From positions 1,261,240 through 1,325,239 of the forward strand of contig NZ_CH902578.1 in assembly GCF_000152805.1 (NCBI RefSeq): DNA of 64,000 nucleotides, written 5' to 3'. The notes beneath the pieces were generated by a model. The model had not been told where the DNA came from and ran no database searches. It worked only from the letters and a program-made list of their open reading frames with translations. Below, piece after piece: positions 17,375 to 26,086 of the stretch. The translations under genes were made by a program, and so were the position numbers. This stretch comes from Maritimibacter alkaliphilus HTCC2654. Lineage in GTDB: Bacteria; Pseudomonadota; Alphaproteobacteria; Rhodobacterales; Rhodobacteraceae. Each line of letters begins with the position of its first letter. Positions within the stretch are counted from its first letter, which is position 1.

Positions 17375-18457
17375 TCAAGCCTCCGCGCCGATGGGGTCCG
17401 TGCCCGCCTCGCCGCGCACACCCAAAAGCAGGTTGCGCACCGACACCACGCCGACCACGCGCCCGTCCTCTTGGACGGCAAGCGCGTCGGCGGACGTTTC
17501 GGTGATCTGGGCGATCAGGGCGTCGATGTCGGCTTCGGGGTCGCAGCGCGGCAGATCGTCGACGGGTCCGTCCCAATCGACCACCGGCACCATCACCGAA
17601 TGGGCCTTGATCAGATGCAGGCGGGAAATGCCGGCGACGAAATCAGCGACGTACTGATCCGCCGGGTTCATCACGATGTCCTCGGCGGTGCCGACCTGAA
17701 TAAGCGCGCCGTCCTTCATGATCGCGATCCGGTCACCGATGCGGATGGCTTCGTCCAGATCGTGGGTGATGAAGACGGCGGATTTACCAAGCTCTTTGGT
17801 CAGCTGGCGGAACTCGTCCTGCAACTGCCGCCGGATCAGCGGATCGAGCGCCGAGAAGGGTTCGTCCATCAGAATGATCTCGGGGTCGGCGGCCAGCGCA
17901 CGGGCCAGCCCGACGCGCTGCTGCATCCCGCCCGAAAGCTCGGACGGATAGTGCTTGGTCCAGTCCGACAGCCCGACCTTGGCAAGGGCGGCGGCGGCGG
18001 CGCGGTTGCGCTCGTTGCGGGGGATGCCCTGCACCTCAAGCCCGAACGCCGCGTTCTCAAGCACATTGCGCTGGGGCAGCAGGGCGACGCTTTGGAACAC
18101 CATGCCGATATGCTCGGCGCGGGTCCGGCGCAGCGCGGCGGCGTCCATCTTGGAGATGTCCTGCCCCTTGACCAGAACCGTGCCGAGGCTGGGTTCGATC
18201 AGGCGGTTGAGAAGCCGGATCAGGGTCGATTTGCCGCTTCCCGACAAGCCCATGATGCAGAAAATCTCGCCCCGGTGAACCTGAAGGCTCGCGTCCGAAA
18301 CCCCGACCACACAGCCGAAATCACGCAGGATGTCACGCTTGGACAGACCTTGCGCGGTGATCGCCTCGATCGCTTCGGCGTTGCGTTCACCGAACACTTT
18401 CCACACCGATTGGCAATCGATCAGAACTTCCGCATTTTCCATGTGTGCCCCTGTCAT
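17375..18457 (-). CDS. Glycine-betaine-type ABC transporter ATPase (ProV/OpuAA family)
   Basis: 360 aa from ATG 18457, or 355 aa from ATG 18442; neither has a strong ribosome site. Walker A GLSGSGKST, Q-loop, signature LSGGMQQRVGLARAL, Walker B IILMDEP and the switch His (FITHD) are all intact. The N terminus has the ProV-type extension before Walker A (KVFGERNAEAI...). The C terminus has a CBS-like regulatory region (about residues 285-350, ending RVVGVVSVRNLLLGV), the domain that senses ionic strength in OpuA-type importers. It energises the two permeases encoded downstream. Confidence 0.88.
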   Translation of the reverse strand: MTGAHMENAEVLIDCQSVWKVFGERNAEAIEAITAQGLSKRDILRDFGCVVGVSDASLQVHRGEIFCIMGLSGSGKSTLIRLLNRLIEPSLGTVLVKGQDISKMDAAALRRTRAEHIGMVFQSVALLPQRNVLENAAFGLEVQGIPRNERNRAAAAALAKVGLSDWTKHYPSELSGGMQQRVGLARALAADPEIILMDEPFSALDPLIRRQLQDEFRQLTKELGKSAVFITHDLDEAIRIGDRIAIMKDGALIQVGTAEDIVMNPADQYVADFVAGISRLHLIKAHSVMVPVVDWDGPVDDLPRCDPEADIDALIAQITETSADALAVQEDGRVVGVVSVRNLLLGVRGEAGTDPIGAEA

Positions 18458-18488
18458 GTCTTGTCGCCCGAACGCAGGCCCGATTGGA

Positions 18489-18516
18489 AAAAGGGCCGCA
18501 GACACGCGGCCCTTTT
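18489..18516 (-). terminator. Attenuator/terminator hairpin between binding protein and ATPase genes
   Basis: AAAAGGGCCGC (18489-18499) pairs with GCGGCCCTTTT (18506-18516) over a 6-base loop. On the minus strand the stem is followed by a T run, so it looks like an intrinsic terminator directly after the binding protein gene. Partial read-through would give more binding protein than ATPase and permease. Confidence 0.7.
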
Positions 18517-18526
18517 CATGTGTCGA

Positions 18527-19381
18527 TCAGTCGTGCGACTTGATGTTTTCCCAGCGCGACAGAAGGTCGGCGTGGGCGTCAAGCCAGTCGGACACGGCCT
18601 GATCCATGGTCTGCCCATCCTTGACGGCGGCGTTCATGGCGGTGATGTCCTGAAGCGGCAGATAGACCGAGGCGATGGCTTCACGCGCGCCGGGCTTGGC
18701 GGCCGAGAACACGTCCTGCGCGATCCAGTAGTAGGTCTGGGGCGGGGCGAAGATGCCTTTGGGGTCGGCCAGGAACTTGGTGTTATACTTCTGCACCATC
18801 CAAGACGGCTCCCACAGCGTGACGGCGATCCATTCTTCGCGGTCCACGGCGGCCTTGAGCGCAGCGGTCATGCCCGCGGTGCTGCCCTCGATCAGTTTCA
18901 GGTCGAGCTCGTACGCGTCGACCACCTCGGCGGCTTCGCGCATCAGGCCCGAACCCGGCTCGAGCCCCACGATCTTGCCGTCGAATTTGTCGGCGTTCTC
19001 GTTCAGCTCTTCGATTGAGTCGATGGTCACGTATTTCGGCACGGCGATCGCCTGATACAGCCCGTGCGACACCGGCGAGATCTTTTCGAGCCGGTTCTTG
19101 TTGCGGCTCCAGTAGTCGTGCGCGACGTAGTCTACGTGCGAGGTCAGAACCTCGATGTCGCCCTTGGCGAGCGCGGCATAGGCGATGCCCCATTCCGAGA
19201 ACTCGGTCACTTCGACCGTATATCCGTGATCTTCCAGAACACGTTTGGTGACCCCGGTGATCGGCGTCAGGTCTTCCCACGCCAGAGTGCCCATCTTGAT
19301 GACATCGTCTTGGGCGACCAGCGGCGTCGCCAGTCCCAAAGCCATCGCGCTGGCCGTCAGGGTTTTCAACAATCCACGCAT
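18527..19381 (-). CDS. Glycine-betaine/choline-type ABC substrate-binding protein (OpuAC/ProX family)
   Basis: 284 aa from ATG 19381, preceded by GGAGGTTG. Signal peptide residues 1-20 (LKTLTASAMALGLATPLVAQ). The mature protein has the OpuAC-type fold signatures: KMGTLAWEDLTPIT at the start, GLEPGSGLM in the hinge region, VTLWEPSWMVQKYN, and several Trp residues able to form an aromatic box for a quaternary ammonium. It is the first gene of the ABC operon. It is transcribed divergently from the LysR gene, with a LysR-type box at 19475-19497 in between. The exact ligand (choline, betaine, proline betaine, carnitine or another) is not decidable here. Confidence 0.86.
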   Translation of the reverse strand: MRGLLKTLTASAMALGLATPLVAQDDVIKMGTLAWEDLTPITGVTKRVLEDHGYTVEVTEFSEWGIAYAALAKGDIEVLTSHVDYVAHDYWSRNKNRLEKISPVSHGLYQAIAVPKYVTIDSIEELNENADKFDGKIVGLEPGSGLMREAAEVVDAYELDLKLIEGSTAGMTAALKAAVDREEWIAVTLWEPSWMVQKYNTKFLADPKGIFAPPQTYYWIAQDVFSAAKPGAREAIASVYLPLQDITAMNAAVKDGQTMDQAVSDWLDAHADLLSRWENIKSHD

Positions 19382-19474
19382 TTTCAACCTCCATGCTGTT
19401 TGCGGCGCTTTTGTTCTTGGCCTGCAAGGTATCACGCGGGGGCGTTTGACCGGCGTCGAAAAAAGGCGGCAATT

Positions 19475-19497
19475 CATAAATTGAGCTTATGGGTATT
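19475..19497 (+). promoter_or_regulatory. Probable LysR box, copy 1 (divergent importer/lysR region)
   Basis: The 23-base element reads CATAAAT, two variable bases, AGCTTATGG, a purine, TATT. It contains ATAA-N7-TTAT, the T-N11-A type symmetry of LysR regulators. A copy with 20 of 23 identical bases is at 25319-25341. It lies 94 bases before the binding protein gene and 101 bases before the lysR gene. Confidence 0.7.
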
Positions 19498-19597
19498 GTG
19501 CGGATCGTTCTGATCTGTATCGTTTTGAATGAGAAAAATGGGCAGAACGCCGTTTCGCTTCATTGATGAAATCTATGTAAAGACCAAGGGGGACCGC

Positions 19598-20542
19598 ATG
19601 TCCGAAACACTGAGGCGTCAGATTTCGTCACCCGGCGCCCTGATCGCCTTCGAGGCTGCGGCGAGGCTGGGAAGCTTCGGAAATGCGGCGACGGAACTGA
19701 ACGTCACGCAGCCGTCGATTTCCTATCAGGTCAAGAACCTTGAAAAGCACATCGGCACCCAGCTGTTCGAGCGGCGGGGGCGCGCCGTGGCCCTGACCGA
19801 GGAGGGCAAGATCCTGTTCCGCGCGGTCGAGCGCGGGTTTGCCGAAATACAGGTGGGGCTTGCCCAGATCGCGCAGCGCGCGAACGAGCATCTGGTGACG
19901 CTGTGCGTTTCGTCCTCGGCGGCCGCGCATTTCCTTTTGCCGCGTCACCCCGTGCTTTCGGCGGCGCTGCCGGACGTGGACCTCAGCCTCAAGATCATGA
20001 GCCGGGACATCAACCCCGCCGCCGAGAATGCCGACTTCGCGATCCGGCTGGGTCACGGGGACTGGGAGGATCTGACGGCGTGGCGGCTGTTCGACGAAGT
20101 GTATTTTCCGCTCTGCGCGCCAGACTTTTTTGAGGGCCGCACGTCGGGCGTGTCGCTGGACGAGCTGAAGGGGCGCAACCTTCTGTTCCTGCGCGAACGG
20201 TTCCGGTCGCGCGACGACTGGAAAACCTTTTTTGCCGAGGCCGGGGCGCCTGCACTGAACGTCCATGCGCGGATGACCTTCTCGGACCAGCAGACGCTGC
20301 TTCAGGCGGCGGTGGCCGGACAGGGGATCGGTCTGGGGTGGATGGGGATGACCGACGGGTTTCTGAACGATGGCTCGCTCATCAACCCGACGGGCATTCA
20401 GATCAGAACCGACCGCGCGTTCTACCTTGTCACGCCCAAGTCGACCACGCTCACCGCGACGGCGGAGCGGTTCCGCGATTGGATCGTGGCGCAGGGGGCC
20501 GAGATTCAGGCGCGGATGGCCGAGGGGGACGGCCCGGCCTAG
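19598..20542 (+). CDS. LysR-family transcriptional regulator (GcvA-like)
   Basis: 314 aa from ATG 19598, with AAGGGGGA before it. The N-terminal winged HTH (residues about 10-68) has ALIAFEAAARLGSFGNAATELNVTQPSISYQVKNLE, typical of the GcvA branch. The C-terminal periplasmic-binding-like effector domain follows. It is divergent from the importer operon. The presence of near-identical boxes before that operon and before the oxidase operon at 25239 predicts that it co-activates uptake and degradation of one solute. The stop codon (TAG, 20540-20542) overlaps that of the convergent MDR gene within a CTAG. Confidence 0.88.
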   Translation: MSETLRRQISSPGALIAFEAAARLGSFGNAATELNVTQPSISYQVKNLEKHIGTQLFERRGRAVALTEEGKILFRAVERGFAEIQVGLAQIAQRANEHLVTLCVSSSAAAHFLLPRHPVLSAALPDVDLSLKIMSRDINPAAENADFAIRLGHGDWEDLTAWRLFDEVYFPLCAPDFFEGRTSGVSLDELKGRNLLFLRERFRSRDDWKTFFAEAGAPALNVHARMTFSDQQTLLQAAVAGQGIGLGWMGMTDGFLNDGSLINPTGIQIRTDRAFYLVTPKSTTLTATAERFRDWIVAQGAEIQARMAEGDGPA

Positions 20543-21561
20543 GGGACGAGCGCGGTGTGCACGAGGCCCCCGGCCTGTGTGGCGGCGTGGTCGATGGCCT
20601 GCGCCACGTCGCCGAGCGCGAAGCACCGCGCGGTAAAGACCGACATGTCCAGAACCCCGCTGTCGATCATGGCGATCACCTGTTCCAGATCCGCCTTCGT
20701 GAACCAGTAAGATCCGATCACCGCGTTGCTGTTGCGCATGAGCGCCCCGGCGTCGAGCATGAGCGGCGACGACAACCCCCCGACGAAGGCCGCTTTCGCG
20801 AACCGGCGCAGGCGACCGATCAGGGCCGCGCTGATGGCCCCGGCCTCCCCCGAGGCGCAGTCGAGAACAAGGTCGAGAGCCGGGCCGTTGCCATCGGTGC
20901 TGGACGCGATCCGCGCAGGGTCCAGCGCCACGAGCGCGCCAAGCCGGTCAGTGCTTCGACCGACCACTTCGATGCGCGCGGCCCCCATCGCAAGGGCGAG
21001 GACCGCAGCGCTCGCCCCGACCACGCCGCTGGCGCCATTGATCGCGATCCGCATCCCGGGCCGGAAGCCCGCTTCGCGCAGACCCCGCAGCGCGGTGCCG
21101 AGCCAGCCGATCCGGCACAAAAGCGTAGGCGCGATGGACCAATTCGGCAGGGGCGTGAAACAGGTGGCGGGGGCGTGGATGAATTCAGCAAAGCTGCCGT
21201 TGGGCCAGTCGGCCATCGGCCCCTTTGCCCCCTCGCCCAGCCCGAAACACCCGAGAAAACCGTGGTCCGGCGAGGGATCGTCCGCCGAGCGGCTTCCGGT
21301 GAAGGCGTCGAAATACACGCGCTGGCCCGGTTCAAGATCGCCCTGCGCCGCATCGACGATGCCGATGGCGCATTGACCGGGCGTGAAGGGGCGCGGGGGC
21401 GTGGTCCAGGCGCCCCAAGGCAGCGCCCCCATGTAAGAAGCGACCATGGCCGCCTCCATCCGCACGACGGCAGCCCCCGGCGCACAGTCGGGTTTCGCAA
21501 CCTCGCAGACGGCGAAATCGGCGTCGCCTTCGCGGATCTGAACGGCGGTCATCCGGGTCAT
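20539..21561 (-). CDS. MDR-family (zinc-type) alcohol dehydrogenase-like oxidoreductase
   Basis: 340 aa medium-chain dehydrogenase/reductase. The N-terminal GroES-like domain lacks an obvious catalytic-zinc Cys/His set. The Rossmann segment is INGASGVVGASAAVLALAMGA near residues 165-185. It is the last gene of a four-gene operon and starts in an ATGA overlap with the aldehyde dehydrogenase stop (21558-21561). Likely an NAD(P)-dependent reductase or dehydrogenase for an intermediate of the same pathway; a quinone-oxidoreductase-like activity is also possible. Confidence 0.75.
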   Translation of the reverse strand: MTRMTAVQIREGDADFAVCEVAKPDCAPGAAVVRMEAAMVASYMGALPWGAWTTPPRPFTPGQCAIGIVDAAQGDLEPGQRVYFDAFTGSRSADDPSPDHGFLGCFGLGEGAKGPMADWPNGSFAEFIHAPATCFTPLPNWSIAPTLLCRIGWLGTALRGLREAGFRPGMRIAINGASGVVGASAAVLALAMGAARIEVVGRSTDRLGALVALDPARIASSTDGNGPALDLVLDCASGEAGAISAALIGRLRRFAKAAFVGGLSSPLMLDAGALMRNSNAVIGSYWFTKADLEQVIAMIDSGVLDMSVFTARCFALGDVAQAIDHAATQAGGLVHTALVP

Positions 21562-23030
21562 GCGAGATCGAACCAGATCGTCTTGAGCTCGGTATACTGT
21601 TCATGCGCGTGGATGCCGTTGTCACGGCCTCCGAACCCGGATTCCTTCATCCCGCCGAACGGCGTCGAAATCTCGCCCTCGCTGTAGCTGTTCACCGAGA
21701 CCGTTCCCGCGTGAAGGCGGCGTGCGACCCGGTGCGCGGTCCGCACGTCCGAGGAGTAAAGCGTCGCCGCCAGCCCATAGGCGCTGTCGTTCGCAAGCTC
21801 GACCGCGTGATCGTCGCTGTCGGCGCGGGTGACGGTCACCACGGGTCCGAAAATCTCTTCGCGGAAGATGGTCATGTCCGGCGTCACCTCGGCAAAGATC
21901 GTTGGCTGGAACGACAGCCCCTCGCCCGGCTCGCCCCCGGTGACCAGCCGCGCGCCTTGCGCCTTTCCGGTCTCGACCAGCCCGGACACCTTGGCGAAAT
22001 GGGCGTCGCTGACCAGCGGGCCGTTCTGGGTTTTCGGGTCGAGCGGATCCCCGATCACCCACGTCTTCGCCTGTTTCGCAAGCTCGTCGATCAGCGCGTC
22101 ATAGACCGAATGATGCGCGATGATCCGGCTGTTCGCGGTGCAGTTTTCGCCCATGTTCCAGAAAATCGCGCCCGCCTGAATTTCCGCGATCTTGGGAATG
22201 TCGCGGGCATCTTCCAGCACGACCGCCGCGCTTTTCCCGCCCATCTCAAGGCAGACTTCCTTCATGTTCGACTGGGCCGCGTAGGTCAGGAAGCGCCGCC
22301 CCGTTTCGGTCGATCCGGTGAAGGTCAGCGCATCGACATCGGGATGACGGCCCAAGGGCTCGCCCACGTCCGGGCCTATCCCGGTCACGATGTTCAGAAC
22401 GCCGGGCGGCACCCCGGCCTGAAGCGCAAGCTCGCCCAGCCGCAGCGCGGTCAGGCTGGTTTCTTCGGCGGGCTTCACGATCACGCTGTTGCCGGTGGCC
22501 AGCGCGGGGCCGATCTTCCACGCCATCATCATCAGCGGGAAGTTCCACGGCAGAACGGCGGCGACCACCCCGATCGGTTCACGCACGATCAGGCCAAGCG
22601 CGTCGGGCGCGCTGGGGGCGATCTGGTCGTAAAGCTTGTCCTGCGCTTCGCCGTGCCAGCGGATGCAGTTCGCGGTTTCCGGCACGTCGATTGTGAGGCA
22701 GTCGGTGATCGGCTTGCCGGCGTCCAGCGCCTCCATCACGGCGAGTTCGGTCACGTTGTCTTCGATCAGGTCGGCAAGCCGGGCGAGCACGGCCTTGCGC
22801 GCGCTCGGATGCAGGTCCGACCACACGCCCGCGCGAAACGCCGCGCGGGCCGAGGCGACCGCCGCATCCACGTCTTCGGCGGCGCAGGCGGGCAGTTGGG
22901 CCAGCGTGCGCCCGGTGGCCGGGTCGAGGGTGGCGAAGGTCGCGCCCGAGGCGGCACCGCGCCACTCCCCGCCGATCAGGATCTTGGACGGCAGGGACAG
23001 CTTTTCGGCAATCTTGTGATACTCGGACAT
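21558..23030 (-). CDS. Aldehyde dehydrogenase (PuuC-like)
   Basis: 490 aa from ATG 23030. NAD-dependent aldehyde dehydrogenase with PWNFPLMM (Asn163), LEMGGKS (general base Glu262) and the nucleophile Cys297 in NMGENCTANSR. The sequence resembles gamma-glutamyl-gamma-aminobutyraldehyde dehydrogenase PuuC in the N-terminal half (MEALDAGKPI, IRWHGEAQDKLY) and in the C terminus (ELKTIWF). It should oxidise an amino- or keto-aldehyde made by the upstream oxidase and DapA-like enzymes. The gap to the upstream gene is 8 bases. The frame is open beyond the chosen start, but the extra segment is not ALDH-like. Confidence 0.88.
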   Translation of the reverse strand: MSEYHKIAEKLSLPSKILIGGEWRGAASGATFATLDPATGRTLAQLPACAAEDVDAAVASARAAFRAGVWSDLHPSARKAVLARLADLIEDNVTELAVMEALDAGKPITDCLTIDVPETANCIRWHGEAQDKLYDQIAPSAPDALGLIVREPIGVVAAVLPWNFPLMMMAWKIGPALATGNSVIVKPAEETSLTALRLGELALQAGVPPGVLNIVTGIGPDVGEPLGRHPDVDALTFTGSTETGRRFLTYAAQSNMKEVCLEMGGKSAAVVLEDARDIPKIAEIQAGAIFWNMGENCTANSRIIAHHSVYDALIDELAKQAKTWVIGDPLDPKTQNGPLVSDAHFAKVSGLVETGKAQGARLVTGGEPGEGLSFQPTIFAEVTPDMTIFREEIFGPVVTVTRADSDDHAVELANDSAYGLAATLYSSDVRTAHRVARRLHAGTVSVNSYSEGEISTPFGGMKESGFGGRDNGIHAHEQYTELKTIWFDLA

Positions 23031-23038
23031 GGCGCGGC

Positions 23039-23908
23039 TCACGACAGCGGGGCGAGCGTGGCCAGCATCTCGGCGCGCATCTCGTCGCTGATCTGTTGCA
23101 GCGGCGCGCGCACGTAACCGTGGCCGAACCCCCGATGTTGGGCGGCGGCCAGCACGCATTGCACATAGCGATGCGACCAGACGTACAGAAGCGAGGGCAG
23201 CATCTTGCCCCACAGCTCGAGCGCGGCGTCGTACTCCTTGGCGGTCACGAGGTCGTAAAGGCGCACCGCTTCGTGCGGCATATAGTTCGCGGCGCCCCAG
23301 ATCGTGCCGACGGTGCCCGCCATCATGGCGTAGACCGTCGTGGGATCGGCGCCGTTCAGAACCTTGCAGTCGGTTTGCAGGTAGGCCTGATGAACGGAAA
23401 GATCCCCGCCGCTGTCCTTGATGTAATTGTAGTTTTCAAGCTGCGACAGACGCTTGAGCAGTTCGGGCGATACCGAAAGGCCGGTGGCCTGCGGGATGTT
23501 GTAGCCCACGATATCAACCCCGACCGCCGCATCGATGGTGCGGTAGAATTCGAAGATGCCGTCGTCGTCGTCCGGCCCTTCGAGGTAGGGCGGCAGGATC
23601 ATGAGCGCATCGGCCCCGATGCTTTCGGCATGGCGCGAGCGGCGCACGACCTCGTCCATGTTCAGCGCCGAAGTCTGGCAGATCACGTTGCACCGGCCAC
23701 CCACGCGCTTGATCCCCTTTTCGTAAAGCTCGTTGGCTTCCGCTTCCGTCAGATACGGATGCTGCCCGGTGCCCGCGCCCAGCACCAGCCCGTGGATACC
23801 GGCGTCGATGTAGGCGTCGATCAGGCGATCCCATTCCGCGAAATCAATCGAGCCGTCCGCGCGGAACGGGGTCTGCATCGCAAGGTTGATGCCAGCGAGA
23901 TTAGCCAT
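23039..23908 (-). CDS. DapA/NAL-superfamily aldolase or dehydratase
   Basis: 289 aa TIM-barrel of the dihydrodipicolinate synthase family. The Schiff-base Lys164 (YIKDSGGD) and the Tyr136 of YNIPQATG are present, as is GAGTGQHPYLT at residues 44-54. GAAGGAGC before ATG 23908 fixes the start. In an operon with an amino acid oxidase-like and an aldehyde dehydrogenase gene, biosynthetic DapA is unlikely. The family also holds hydroxyproline-pathway deaminases and 5-keto-4-deoxyglucarate dehydratases, either of which yields the semialdehyde substrate of an ALDH. The real substrate is unknown. Confidence 0.84.
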   Translation of the reverse strand: MANLAGINLAMQTPFRADGSIDFAEWDRLIDAYIDAGIHGLVLGAGTGQHPYLTEAEANELYEKGIKRVGGRCNVICQTSALNMDEVVRRSRHAESIGADALMILPPYLEGPDDDDGIFEFYRTIDAAVGVDIVGYNIPQATGLSVSPELLKRLSQLENYNYIKDSGGDLSVHQAYLQTDCKVLNGADPTTVYAMMAGTVGTIWGAANYMPHEAVRLYDLVTAKEYDAALELWGKMLPSLLYVWSHRYVQCVLAAAQHRGFGHGYVRAPLQQISDEMRAEMLATLAPLS

Positions 23909-23919
23909 GTGAAGCTCCT

Positions 23920-25239
23920 TCAGGTTTCTTTGCCGGCCCGCAAGAACCGCCATTTGGTTGTGGCCCGCACGCCGATTTCGGTCAGCCACGCGGGGTAGCC
24001 ACGGTTGGGTTTGGTACGGGCATTCAGAATGTCGATGGAGCGCGAGCTTTGGCCCAGCCCTAGCTCGGCCAGCGCCTTGCCGAAGCCCGTGCCGCGCGCG
24101 ACCCCGGTGCCGTTGCAGAAGGCGGCGCCATAGACCCGGTCGGCCAACTGGCCGAACACCATCCCGCCGTTCTCGGCCATGGTCAGAAGCCCGCCCCAGC
24201 TGTTCTCGTAGCCAATTGGGGCAAGGTCGGGATACCGGCGGCGGAACGCCTCTTCGTGATGCGTCTTGGCGTAATCCACGTCGCTCTGGCGCGAGCGGAA
24301 CCCGCGGGCATAGGAATAGACGTTGCGCAGGAAAAGCCGGTTGTCGTTCGTCAGCCGCATCGTCGTGCCGAAGCTTTCCGCCGGGATCACGCCGAACGGG
24401 CCGCTCGCCCCGACCTGCGCCAGTTCCGAGGGCGTCAGCTGCCGGGTCATCGAGGCATAGGTGTATACCGGGATCGCCGTCTTGTCGTAAAAGCCGCTCT
24501 TGGTCAGGTACGCCGCGTTGCAAAGGAACACTTTGCGCGCCCGAATCTCGCCGCCGGAGGTCTGGCAGACGTGCTGCTGTGGGCGGTAGTCGATGTCGGT
24601 CACTTGCGTCTTTTCGTAAACGGTGACGTTCTCGGGCAGCGCCGCGACCATGTTGACCAGATACTTCGCGGGTTGCATCAGCACGGTGCCGGGGGTGTGG
24701 ATCGCCGCAAAGTAATGCTTGGACCCGGTGCGCGCCTGAATCTCATCGCGGTCCAGCCAGGTGTGCGGCTTTCCGATCTGGGTCAGCGCGGTCGACATTT
24801 CCTTGAGGCAGTCGTTGCCGCGCGGCGTGGCGGCGGCGTGGTATTTCCCCGACGGATCCCAGTCGCAGTCCACGCCCAGACGTTCGACCGCGTCGCGCAA
24901 ATAGTCGATGCCTTCGACGTTGACGTGATACTCTTCCTCGTTGCCCTTCTGGTCCTCCGCGAAGTGCTTGTTGCGGGGGTTGTGGGCAAGGTCGATGGCG
25001 AACCCGGCGCAGCGTCCGGCCGCTCCGTCCCCGATGCGGCCCGCGTCCACCAGCACCACCCGCGCCTCGGGGTCGAGTTCGCCAAGCCGGCGCGCGCAGT
25101 GCAGGCCCATCCAGCCGCCACCGATGACAAGGTGATCGCAGTCAAGATCGGCGCGAAGGGTGTTTGCGGGCGGGCGTGGACCAAGGGCGGCGAACCATCC
25201 CGATTTGGTCGGCTCCATATGGACAGGCATGATTTTCAT
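23920..25239 (-). CDS. FAD-dependent amino acid/amine oxidoreductase (DadA/PuuB-like)
   Basis: 439 aa DAO-type flavoprotein. The dinucleotide motif VIGGGWMG is at residues 38-45 after a 35-residue leader. DAGRIGDGAAGRCAGF follows, typical of gamma-glutamylputrescine oxidase and related amine oxidases. The C terminus contains the second FAD contact (FCNGTGVARGTGFGKALAEL). First gene of a four-gene operon (oxidase, DapA-like, ALDH, MDR). A LysR-type box lies 80 bases before it. It should oxidise the C-N bond of an imported amino acid or amine. Confidence 0.85.
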   Translation of the reverse strand: MKIMPVHMEPTKSGWFAALGPRPPANTLRADLDCDHLVIGGGWMGLHCARRLGELDPEARVVLVDAGRIGDGAAGRCAGFAIDLAHNPRNKHFAEDQKGNEEEYHVNVEGIDYLRDAVERLGVDCDWDPSGKYHAAATPRGNDCLKEMSTALTQIGKPHTWLDRDEIQARTGSKHYFAAIHTPGTVLMQPAKYLVNMVAALPENVTVYEKTQVTDIDYRPQQHVCQTSGGEIRARKVFLCNAAYLTKSGFYDKTAIPVYTYASMTRQLTPSELAQVGASGPFGVIPAESFGTTMRLTNDNRLFLRNVYSYARGFRSRQSDVDYAKTHHEEAFRRRYPDLAPIGYENSWGGLLTMAENGGMVFGQLADRVYGAAFCNGTGVARGTGFGKALAELGLGQSSRSIDILNARTKPNRGYPAWLTEIGVRATTKWRFLRAGKET

Positions 25240-25318
25240 GGGCGCACCAGGCTTTCGTTACGCCGCTGACACTACATCGGCCCGGCCCGTCGCCCCATGC
25301 TGGAAAAATCACCTCACC

Positions 25319-25341
25319 CATAAATACAGCTTATGGATATT
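25319..25341 (+). promoter_or_regulatory. Probable LysR box, copy 2 (before the oxidase operon)
   Basis: Twenty of 23 bases match the element at 19475-19497, including ATAA-N7-TTAT and the right-hand GG-R-TATT extension. Orientation and distance to the target gene are alike: 80 bases to the ATG at 25239 here, 94 bases to the ATG at 19381 there. This is the best evidence for one regulon of importer and oxidase operon. Confidence 0.7.
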
Positions 25342-25403
25342 CCGCCTATTAAGGCGTTTTGGCCGCCAAAAGATCAGGTTTATCTATGAAATGTTCCGGC
25401 AGG

Positions 25404-26027
25404 TCAGTAGATCGGCGGTGATACGACCCAGATCACCACGGCAGGCTCGGACCCGTCGTTGCGCCAGGCATAGGGTGCGCCCGCGAACTGGAAACTGTCG
25501 CCGGGGTACAGGTGAACTTCGGTCCCCCCGATCCACATCGTCAGCGCGCCCGAGATCAGCACGCCGCCGTCCTCGGTTGGCCGGGCCTTGCGCGGATCGC
25601 CGCTGGACGCGCCCGGCGCGAACACCGAGCGGATCATCTCGAAACTTCCGGAGAGGGTCGGAGACAACAGCTCCTCGACCAGCCCGCTTTCGTCCGAACC
25701 GATGGTGGGCCGATCCGCCGCCCTCAGGACAAGGCCCTGTTCCTCGGGGGCGCGCCGGGACGAGCGGAAGAAGAAGCTGATGTTGACGCCCAACAGGTCG
25801 GCAAGCTGTTCCAGATCGCGCACCGAAGGCGTCGTTCGCCCGCGCTCGACCTGACTGAGCCAGCCGACCGACCGCCCCGCCGCGCCCGCAAGCTGGGCCA
25901 GCGTCATCGCGCGGGTCTTGCGCAACGACCGGATGTCTTCGCCAACGTGATGTGCCACGGCGTTACCCCATTTTTCGCCCAAGCTGCCGATCTTGCCGGA
26001 AAAATTCAACGTGGAATGACGACTCAA
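25404..26027 (-). CDS. XRE-family regulator with C-terminal cupin domain
   Basis: 207 aa. HTH-XRE domain at residues about 30-85 (IRSLRKTRAMTLAQLAGAAGRSVGWLSQVERGRTTPS), then a linker and a cupin-2 domain at about 125-200 (LYPGDSFQFAGAPYAWRNDG). This architecture is common in regulators of amine and amino acid catabolism such as PuuR. It is divergent from the dimethylglycine dehydrogenase-like gene; the AT-rich palindrome at 26056-26086 between them is the likely operator. The metal ligands of classical cupins are not clearly all present, so the effector is unknown. Confidence 0.87.
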   Translation of the reverse strand: MSRHSTLNFSGKIGSLGEKWGNAVAHHVGEDIRSLRKTRAMTLAQLAGAAGRSVGWLSQVERGRTTPSVRDLEQLADLLGVNISFFFRSSRRAPEEQGLVLRAADRPTIGSDESGLVEELLSPTLSGSFEMIRSVFAPGASSGDPRKARPTEDGGVLISGALTMWIGGTEVHLYPGDSFQFAGAPYAWRNDGSEPAVVIWVVSPPIY

Positions 26028-26055
26028 GACATAAATTAGCTGCGCGGTTCATTCA

Positions 26056-26086
26056 AAAATGAAAAAATCATTAGATTTTTCATTTT
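26056..26086. promoter_or_regulatory. AT-rich palindrome between the XRE regulator and FAD/GcvT gene
   Basis: AAAATGAAAAA (26056-26066) and TTTTTCATTTT (26076-26086) are perfect inverted arms with a 9-base spacer. A further TTCATT half site lies just to the left. This strongly AT-rich island in GC-rich DNA sits in the divergent promoter region, 29 bases before the xre start, and is probably bound by the XRE-cupin protein. Confidence 0.55.

Noticed and set aside
16829..19018. 729-codon open frame on the plus strand across the ABC operon
   Set aside because: Antisense shadow of the permease, ATPase and binding protein genes, which are complete on the minus strand.
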